Shown in pieces: positions 63,448 to 64,000 of a stretch of DNA of 64,000 nt. The stretch's first letter is position 1. Each line of letters begins with the position of its first letter. A model generated the notes under the pieces. That model made no database searches and was not told the DNA's origin. It saw only the letters and a program-made list of their open reading frames with translations. This stretch comes from an uncultured Metabacillus sp. (GTDB lineage Bacteria > Bacillota > Bacilli > Bacillales > Bacillaceae): assembly GCF_947503125.1 (NCBI RefSeq), contig NZ_CANNCR010000007.1:1-64000 (forward strand), written 5' to 3'. The translations under genes were made by a program, and so were the position numbers.

Positions 63448-64000
63448 TTAAATTTGTTTAATAACTTCCAAGATCTTTTTTATAGCCTCTGCCCGGTGAC
63501 TTATCCGGTTTTTTTCCTCTTTCGGTATACTTGCCATTGTCTGATTTAACCCTTTCACAATAAAGATTGGGTCATATCCAAAACCATTTTCTCCTTGCTG
63601 CTTCATTGCGATATACCCTTCACAAGTTCCCACCACCGTTTTTGTTTGCTGTCCAGGTATTGATAAGGCCAGCGCACAAATAAATCTTGCAGAACGGTCC
63701 TCCATGCTTTTAACACCAGTTAATTCTTCTAATACTTGGCTGATATTCGCTTGATCATCTTTTGCAGGTCCAGCATATCGAGCAGAAAAAATCCCCGGCC
63801 TGCCGCCTAAATAATCAATGGCTAAACCAGAATCATCGGCAATTGTCATGCGCTGATAGGCTTCCGAAATAGCTTCTGCTTTCAATATGGCATTTTCCTC
63901 AAAAGTAACCCCTGTCTCTTCAACATCAATTGAATCAGGGTAATCTAATAGAGAGTGAACATGGAAGCCTATTGGAGATAATAATGCTTCAAATTCTTTT
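63448..64000 (-). CDS. rdgB: RdgB/HAM1 non-canonical purine NTP pyrophosphatase (5' end off window)
   Basis: Housecleaning enzyme that hydrolyses dITP, ITP and XTP to monophosphates. The reading frame stays open to the right window edge, so the N-terminus with the start codon is missing. About 184 residues are present, including FEENAILKAEA, DDSGLAIDYLGGRPGIFSARYAG and GFGYDPIF, plus the C-terminal KNRISHRAEA. The beginning seen here reads KEFEALLSPIGFHVHSLLDY. In B. subtilis the gene (ysnA) follows rph. Confidence 0.95.
   Translation of the reverse strand, partial: KEFEALLSPIGFHVHSLLDYPDSIDVEETGVTFEENAILKAEAISEAYQRMTIADDSGLAIDYLGGRPGIFSARYAGPAKDDQANISQVLEELTGVKSMEDRSARFICALALSIPGQQTKTVVGTCEGYIAMKQQGENGFGYDPIFIVKGLNQTMASIPKEEKNRISHRAEAIKKILEVIKQI

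Noticed and set aside
62992-63549. 185-codon + strand frame over ysnB and rdgB
   Set aside because: It overlaps two genes with complete family motifs on the other strand; no start signal.

Overview
The window is a piece of a Bacillaceae chromosome (Firmicutes, AT-rich, endospore-forming). Gene content and order follow the Bacillus subtilis bofC/safA to ysnB/rdgB block: safA, nadA-C-B, nifS, niaR, pheA-pheB, obg-spo0B, rpmA-prp-rplU, spoIVFB-spoIVFA, minD-minC, mreD-C-B, radC, maf, spoIIB, comC, folC, valS, ysxE, spoVID, hemL-B-D-C-X-A, ysxD, engB, lonA, lonB, clpX, tig, ysoA, the ilv-leu operon, ysnB and rdgB. An RNase E/G gene between rplU and spoIVFB, and a membrane GAF-GGDEF gene between comC and folC, argue for a Bacillaceae member outside the B. 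subtilis group. There is no phage, insertion sequence, CRISPR array or toxin system. Apart from a few small genes this is core chromosome.

Layout. 0-5 kb: sporulation genes (bofC, coxA-like, safA) with four small or poorly known genes. 5-10.5 kb: NAD synthesis. nadB-nadC-nadA diverge from nifS-niaR, and a candidate NiaR operator lies where the two promoters overlap. 10.5-15.2 kb: prephenate dehydratase, obg, spo0B and the L27/Prp/L21 ribosomal cluster with its leader RNA. 15-25.6 kb: RNase G, the SpoIVF protease pair, the Min and Mre systems, radC, maf, spoIIB. 25.8-36 kb: comC, a diguanylate-cyclase-like gene, folC, valS under a Val T-box, ysxE, spoVID. 36-42.4 kb: the operon from glutamyl-tRNA to uroporphyrinogen III. 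42.5-53 kb: ysxD, engB, lonA, lonB, clpX, tig and a TPR protein (proteolysis and folding). 53-61.9 kb: ilvBHC-leuABCD under a Leu T-box. 62.3-62.9 kb: tRNA-Arg(UCU). 62.9-64 kb: ysnB and the 5'-truncated rdgB.

Most genes lie on the minus strand, in operons closed by clear stem-loop terminators. The most unusual sequence is directly upstream of tRNA-Arg. The 5' 27 nt of the tRNA (acceptor strand plus D-arm) occurs three times in the same orientation, exactly 150 bp apart, with about 120 bp of non-tRNA sequence between copies. The only strong sigma-A-type promoter seen lies beyond the outermost copy, so the tRNA precursor should carry two chimeric tRNA-like segments ahead of the real tRNA. Other non-coding signals worth attention are a two-copy dispersed hairpin of about 100 nt (48.4 and 53.0 kb), a recurrent GGGTCAGTCCC-type terminator hairpin, a hairpin splitting leuB from leuC, and a 13-bp inverted repeat between nadB and nifS.

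Coordinates follow the strand of the coding sequence. Many starts were moved inside the longest open frame because the ribosome-binding site and family length favour the inner codon. Functions come from recognisable families and synteny only; no database search was run.
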